The position numbers and the translations under genes were made by a program. A stretch of DNA of 64,000 bases. Source: Alligator mississippiensis. Lineage: Eukaryota > Chordata > Crocodylia > Alligatoridae. The stretch lies in assembly GCF_030867095.1 (NCBI RefSeq), contig NC_081827.1:212965310-213029309 (forward strand), given 5' to 3'. Under the pieces are notes generated by a model that saw only the letters and a program-made list of their open reading frames with translations, made no database searches and was not told where the DNA came from. Of the stretch, positions 62,305-64,000 are shown one piece after another; position 1 is the first letter of the stretch, and every line of letters begins with the position of its first letter.

Positions 62305-62924
62305 GGGTGCTGACAGACGTGCAGCTCCCTACTTCACAGATAGTGCCATGAGTTAGTGACCCCCTGCAACTCAACAGACATTCACAGTTGGATCAAGGGT
62401 GGTTGGAGGTGGGAGATTGGCTCCAAAGTAGAGCTCTATCTAGGAGGAGCTGTGTCTGCAGCCTCTCTTCCTTAGCCCTGTACCTCTACTCCCAGCTTCA
62501 GTGGTGTCTGCAGGATGGGAGGTGGGAGAAGGGCAGGGAGTGAACTCCATGATGTGTTTGCCCAGCCTGAACTGGAAGAGGAACAAGTGGCTTGGATCCC
62601 GCCAATCCACCTGCCCCCTGCCTCCAGTGCAGGCTGGGCAAACTCCAGCCTGGAACTCCTTCTCCCACTTCTCTCCCCTCCCATTCTGCAGACAGCCCTG
62701 GCGGTGGGGCTGGGCTGCATCAGCCCAGCTCTGATCAGACAGAATTTAATGAAGGTGCTCCACTTTGTAGCGCCTTCATCTGAGCGCCCATTAAATGAGG
62801 GTAAATTTGTTGCATGAACACTCACTTTTAAAGCACTCTGCAGCTGTTCACTTCTGTCAGGGCATGGCTGTAGAGTGCTTTCAAGGGGTCAATCACATGA
62901 CAAATGTCACTTCTGTCAGCACCC
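62305..62924. mobile_element. Foldback-family element with att target duplication
   Basis: Left GGGTGCTGACAGACGTG, right (reverse strand) GGGTGCTGACAGAAGTG, one mismatch in 17, flanked by att on both sides (62302-62304, 62925-62927). 620 bp, GC-rich interior with no transposase frame. The closely matched ends make it one of the younger copies. Confidence 0.8.
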
Positions 62925-64000
62925 ATTATATACTGGCATTCATATCTGAAATTTCATTTTAAACATTATACTTGCAGTTGTTATATAGAGCAACAGTGTT
63001 CAAAAGAACTAAGGAATAGCTGCTTTATCTGACAAACAAAGCAAGAATTAGAAATGTAACAGTTACTATGAGACTCAGAACTCTGAACTTCCTGAGTTTT
63101 TAGAAGTGAAATCCTCAATTATTATAGTACATGGATAGGTTATTTAATCTAATGATAGTTACAACTGCACACACTTTAAGAATATGATACTGTCAGGATT
63201 TGTATGAGTTTGATCCTATTTTCTGCTGCCATGATTTGTATGAGTAATACTCAACAACACATGCTAAATGTAAATGAACATTTCTTTGGATTTGCCTAAC
63301 AGAAAAGAAAATCACAAAAAAACCAGCAATCTTGCCTATCTTGTTTAAGTACCATAAAGCATTAGTAGGACAAAATGATGATGAAGAAGTGTGTGCTGGC
63401 AGGCAGATTTGATAAATGTGCTTCACCAAGGTGAAGAAGAGCAATCCTACTAAACAACTGGCCTGGATGGGGTTTTCACTACTGAAGATGAAACTGTTCT
63501 TCTTGCAGGAGTAAAACAGAGCAGTCCATTACAGAACAAACTGTATGAGATGATATCTCTTTTCCCCAAAGGAGGCATCAAAATGTTCAGTTAATCAAAT
63601 GATCTACTGCCTCAACATGTGTGTGCTTCATGGTAAGAATAAAATAAGAACTGTGATTGAATACACAGATACATAGACACACCAACGTGAATGTTCAATT
63701 AGAAGAAAATGACTGTAGAAGAAGAAATTTACTATGGAAGATGTTTAATTCAATGCTCCCATAAATACACTGAACAATACATTGACATGAACACACTGCT
63801 CAGGAGCATTTTGAATTTAAAAATCAATTTTTGGCTACAAAGAGAATCAGCTTCCTGCTCTCAACTGAGTCTTTAGGGGGCATTTACTCACATGACTGAA
63901 TCATAACACAATGTCTGTAAAGTCCTGTTTACAGTTTCTCCATAACAATGTTGTAGTAACTGGAATATTGCTCATCAGGGCTGAAAGCTACTGGAAGAGT
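62925..64000. other. ERICH2 upstream intron, no exon found
   Basis: AT-rich. A GTGAGT donor near 63887 was checked, but the frames leading to it either stop or end in the wrong phase for the next exon. Confidence 0.45.

Noticed and set aside
62472..62825. 117-codon minus-strand frame near the right edge, considered as an ERICH2 exon
   Set aside because: It is inside the foldback element at 62305-62924 and has no suitable splice borders.

Overview
The window is vertebrate nuclear DNA, most likely from a sauropsid and probably a crocodilian. It has multi-exon genes with GT-AG introns, CpG-rich promoter stretches in an AT-rich background, MIR-like SINE relics, decayed CR1 LINEs, Penelope-like retroelement tails, and hAT-like and foldback DNA transposons. 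The genus is inferred from repeat style, not proven. Nothing looks bacterial or viral.

Two genes can be read, both on the minus strand (right to left). The left half is the 5' two-thirds of GAD1 (glutamate decarboxylase 67, GABA synthesis). Twelve coding exons run from an ATG at 27308 to 1514, with every intron phase consistent. They give 417 codons that end shortly after the pyridoxal-phosphate lysine. The remaining exons, roughly 175 residues by comparison with the family, lie beyond the left edge. A probable non-coding first exon with a TATA-like box sits near 28.8 kb. CpG-rich stretches cover the promoter side, coding exons 2-4 and an unexplained block at 30-31 kb.

The right part (47.0-62.0 kb) holds four phase-compatible exons of a glutamate-rich protein that I call ERICH2. 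The call rests on the exon motifs, the acidic C-terminus and the position just upstream of GAD1 in the same orientation, as in mammals. Its 5' end lies beyond the right edge.

The 18 kb between the genes, and the introns, are mainly ordinary intron or intergenic DNA plus mobile-element layers. These are: a head-to-head pair of 5'-truncated Penelope-like elements at 35.2-36.8 kb with a 15-bp target duplication and one open GIY-YIG endonuclease frame; a hAT-like element at 49.8-53.1 kb split by a 2.8-kb CR1; another hAT-like element at 8.9-10.0 kb with a smaller one nested inside; and at least five copies of a foldback family with GGGC/GGGT ends and 3-bp target duplications. Two further Penelope-type tails carry hammerhead-ribozyme-like core motifs.

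I found no tRNA, rRNA, CRISPR array or novel protein system that I can support. The best candidates for something new are the foldback transposon family, the Penelope inverted dimer, and a possible alternative GAD1 start at coding exon 3.
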